The translations under genes and the position numbers were made by a program. From an uncultured Planctomycetaceae bacterium (GTDB lineage: Bacteria > Planctomycetota > Planctomycetia > Pirellulales > UBA1268): a stretch of DNA of 7,006 bases. The DNA is taken from NCBI GenBank assembly GCA_903885855.1, contig CAISKG010000619.1, positions 1 to 7,006 of the forward strand, written 5' to 3'. Shown in pieces: positions 5,701 through 7,006 of the stretch. The first letter of the stretch is position 1, and each line of letters begins with the position of its first letter. A model generated the notes under the pieces. It did no database searches, was not told where the DNA came from, and saw only the letters and a program-made list of their open reading frames with translations.

Positions 5701-6593
5701 GCGCCGCGTGCGACCTCGTCCATCATCTCCGCGAGGCCGACGTCGAACGGCACCTCCGCGCGCCACCCGAGCAGCCGATGGGCGCGGGAGGAGTCGACGG
5801 TCGAGGGGTGGATGTCGCCCGCCCGCGCCTCGGTGAAACGGATCTCGGTGGGGAACCTGGCCGCCACCATCTCCGCCAGGGCGCGGATCGTCACCGTCTC
5901 CTCGGCCACGAGGTTGATCGCCGTGCAGCGCAGATCCGACTCCAGCGCCAGCCGGAACCCCCGGGCGACGTCGCGCGCGTGCGTGAACTGCCGGCTCTGA
6001 AGGCCGGTTCCCTGGATGGTGATCGGCTCGCGTCGCGATGCCGCCTGGATGAAGCGGGAGAAGACGGAATTGGGGCGCATCCGCAGGCCGTACGCGGTGC
6101 CCAGCCGCAGGGCCACCGTGGGCACCCCGCCGAGACGGTCGGCGGCCAGCGCCAGGCATTCACCCGCGAACTTCGTGATGTTGTAGGGGTGGTCGGGCGC
6201 ACACGGGTGGTCTTCGTCGAGCGGCTGGTAGCGCGGGTCGCCGTACACCTCCCACGTGCTCGCATAGACGATCCGCGCCACGCCGGCTTCGCGGGCTGCC
6301 GCCACCACGTTCGCCGTCCCGACGACGTTCGCCGCGGCCGCGAGCCCGGGGTCCTTCCCTGCGACGATCACGTCGCCGACGCCACCGAGATGGCAGATCG
6401 CCTCGACCCCGCCACACGCGGAGACGAGCGACTCCTGATCGAGGAGGCTGCCGCGGATCGAGCGGACGCCGCGGAGGTGAGGGCCGTCGGCGACGGCCAT
6501 GTCGTGGACGGCGACCTCGTGCCCCGCGTCGAGCAAGTGCGACGCGACGTGCCCCCCGAGGAACCCGGCTCCACCCGTGACGAGGATTCTCAT
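5697..6593 (-). CDS. NAD-dependent sugar epimerase/dehydratase (extended SDR)
   Basis: 298 residues, slightly short for an extended SDR (about 300-340). The start at 6593 puts the Rossmann motif TGGAGFLGG right at the N-terminus (GxxGxxG at 7-13), as expected, and AGGA lies 10 bases upstream. The open frame continues to 6866, but that part has no domain content. Asp31 in VAVHDM is the acidic residue that selects NAD over NADP. STWEVYG (112-118) is the usual S(S/T)SEVYG block, and Tyr137 with Lys141 in YNITK forms the YxxxK catalytic pair. LRLGTAYG and GDIHPSTVDSSRAHRLLGW near the C-terminus match the substrate-binding half of GalE/WcaG-like enzymes. It should modify a nucleotide sugar in the cytoplasm (C4 epimerisation or 4,6-dehydration), supplying the glycosyltransferases encoded downstream. 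Which sugar cannot be decided from sequence. It is the first gene of the operon. Confidence 0.94.
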   Translation of the reverse strand: MRILVTGGAGFLGGHVASHLLDAGHEVAVHDMAVADGPHLRGVRSIRGSLLDQESLVSACGGVEAICHLGGVGDVIVAGKDPGLAAAANVVGTANVVAAAREAGVARIVYASTWEVYGDPRYQPLDEDHPCAPDHPYNITKFAGECLALAADRLGGVPTVALRLGTAYGLRMRPNSVFSRFIQAASRREPITIQGTGLQSRQFTHARDVARGFRLALESDLRCTAINLVAEETVTIRALAEMVAARFPTEIRFTEARAGDIHPSTVDSSRAHRLLGWRAEVPFDVGLAEMMDEVARGA

Positions 6594-6603
6594 GGTGCGC
6601 CGG

Positions 6604-6607
6604 TCCT
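6604..6607 (-). promoter_or_regulatory. Shine-Dalgarno AGGA for the epimerase gene
   Basis: AGGA on the - strand stands 10 bases before the ATG at 6593. Together with the Rossmann motif at the extreme N-terminus it decides the start. Confidence 0.45.
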
Positions 6608-6790
6608 GCCGCTCCCGCCACTCGCGATCCGGACCATCGCGCGACGGTGCCCACGATCCTGCTCCGCCCGAGCCGCGGTGCGCCGGGGAGCGATCCCGCC
6701 GCCGCAGGGGCATGGTACGCAAGCACCGGCCCTCCGCAAAGGATCGCGCCGGGTGCCGCCGGAGGGGGGATTCCACGACCCTTCCGCCGG

Positions 6791-6812
6791 GCCGGCGCTG
6801 CCGCCAGCCGGC
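6791..6812. terminator. Weak hairpin downstream of the right-edge gene
   Basis: gccggc occurs at 6791-6796 and 6807-6812, and because it is self-complementary the copies can pair around a 10-base loop. It lies 27-48 bases past the stop of the right-edge gene in its direction of transcription. No U-run follows, and chance is a serious alternative. Confidence 0.22.
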
Positions 6813-6838
6813 CGGAAACCGGACGGTGCGGGGGTCGA

Positions 6839-7006
6839 TCACCCTCCTCCCGCGAGGGTTTCGCACCGCAGTTGCCGGAGGTAGAGCCGGTTGTCGACGC
6901 GGATCGCCTCGTTGCGGTAGAGACCGACTTTCAGATAGTGCGGCAGCCGGTTGTTCATGGTGAATCCGCGGAACGCCACGACCGGATCGGGATTGGCAAC
7001 GCCGCC
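6839..7006 (-). CDS. C-terminus of an unidentified protein, possibly polysaccharide-lyase-like; start outside the window
   Basis: Reading from the right edge, the frame is open for 55 codons and ends at TGA (6841-6839). The visible sequence includes FRGFTMNNRLPHYLKVGLYRN, then a short strand-like stretch NRLYLRQLRC and a Gly-rich end. The YLKVGLYR stretch resembles the late strands of heparin-lyase-I/alginate-lyase-type jelly-roll enzymes (typical pattern YxKxGIYR followed by a strand near the C-terminus). That resemblance is from memory of the family, and 55 residues cannot prove it. No catalytic residues can be judged. It is on the same strand as the glycan operon but 245 bases away, so it is probably a separate transcription unit. 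That the tail is coding is likely; the family is tentative. Confidence 0.65.
   Translation of the reverse strand, partial: GGVANPDPVVAFRGFTMNNRLPHYLKVGLYRNEAIRVDNRLYLRQLRCETLAGGG

Larger units (their letters stand above)
6594..6838. other. Intergenic leader region upstream of the glycan operon
   Basis: 245 bases without a convincing gene on either strand. It must carry the operon promoter if the operon is transcribed separately from the right-edge gene, but I see no clear -35/-10 pair in this GC-rich DNA. There is an imperfect inverted repeat: ggagcgatc at 6687-6695 against 6655-6665, nine pairs with a 2-base bulge, which could be an operator or a leader hairpin. It also contains the gccggc pair listed separately. 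Confidence 0.5.

Noticed and set aside
3832..6000. 722-codon open frame on the + strand opposite the glycosyltransferase genes
   Set aside because: The opposite strand has clear GT4, GT2 and SDR motifs. This frame shows only charged, low-information sequence typical of antisense shadows in GC-rich DNA.
5701..6159. Upstream extension of the double glycosyltransferase to 6159
   Set aside because: It overlaps the epimerase C-terminal half in another frame and encodes low-information sequence; the ATGA-coupled start at 5700 fits the domain boundary.
6594..6866. N-terminal extension of the epimerase to 6866
   Set aside because: The extra 91 residues are Arg-rich without a signal peptide or domain, and the Rossmann motif belongs at the N-terminus.
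1..7006. CRISPR array, tRNA/rRNA gene, insertion sequence or phage-type genes
   Set aside because: No regularly spaced repeats, cloverleaf-like sequence, transposase motifs, long terminal inverted repeats or phage proteins were seen when reading both strands.

Overview
The window is very GC-rich and densely coding, with little sequence between genes. Two features suggest a planctomycete or a similar polysaccharide-handling bacterium. One is a long multi-domain sialate O-acetylesterase-like protein. The other is the probable tail of a polysaccharide-lyase-like protein at the opposite end. The taxonomic call is an inference from gene content and base composition only; there is no rRNA or other marker gene.

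Layout. On the + strand, positions 2-1699 hold the 3' part of an SGNH-type (SASA family) carbohydrate esterase whose start lies left of the window. On the - strand, read right to left, is a compact gene set. It consists of an NAD-dependent sugar epimerase/dehydratase (6593-5697), a fused double glycosyltransferase (5700-3817), a family 2 glycosyltransferase (3820-2873), an uncertain 58-codon ORF (2867-2691), and a zinc-ribbon SAM methyltransferase (2694-1849). The first two junctions are ATGA overlaps, and a third ATGA joins the small ORF to the methyltransferase, so this is almost certainly one operon. Upstream is a 245-base gap with no gene, then the last 55 codons of another - strand gene that runs off the right edge (7006-6839).

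The esterase and the operon converge. The 149 bases between their stop codons are packed with inverted repeats. Two neighbouring hairpins share a C/G-clamp plus A5/T5 core, and their inner arms can also pair with each other to form a mutually exclusive third hairpin. Two further GC-rich hairpins follow.

How the genes may work together (inference): the epimerase would supply a modified nucleotide sugar. Three glycosyltransferase domains (one GT-B fold, two GT-A fold) would assemble a glycan, and the methyltransferase would modify or cap it. This looks like part of a surface polysaccharide or glycoconjugate pathway, but no polymerase, flippase or exporter is visible here. The flanking esterase and lyase-like genes look degradative and may belong to separate units.

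I found no RNA gene, CRISPR array, transposon, phage gene or clearly new defence-type system. The most unusual items are the double glycosyltransferase fusion with its proline-rich linker and the interlocking hairpins at the convergent junction.
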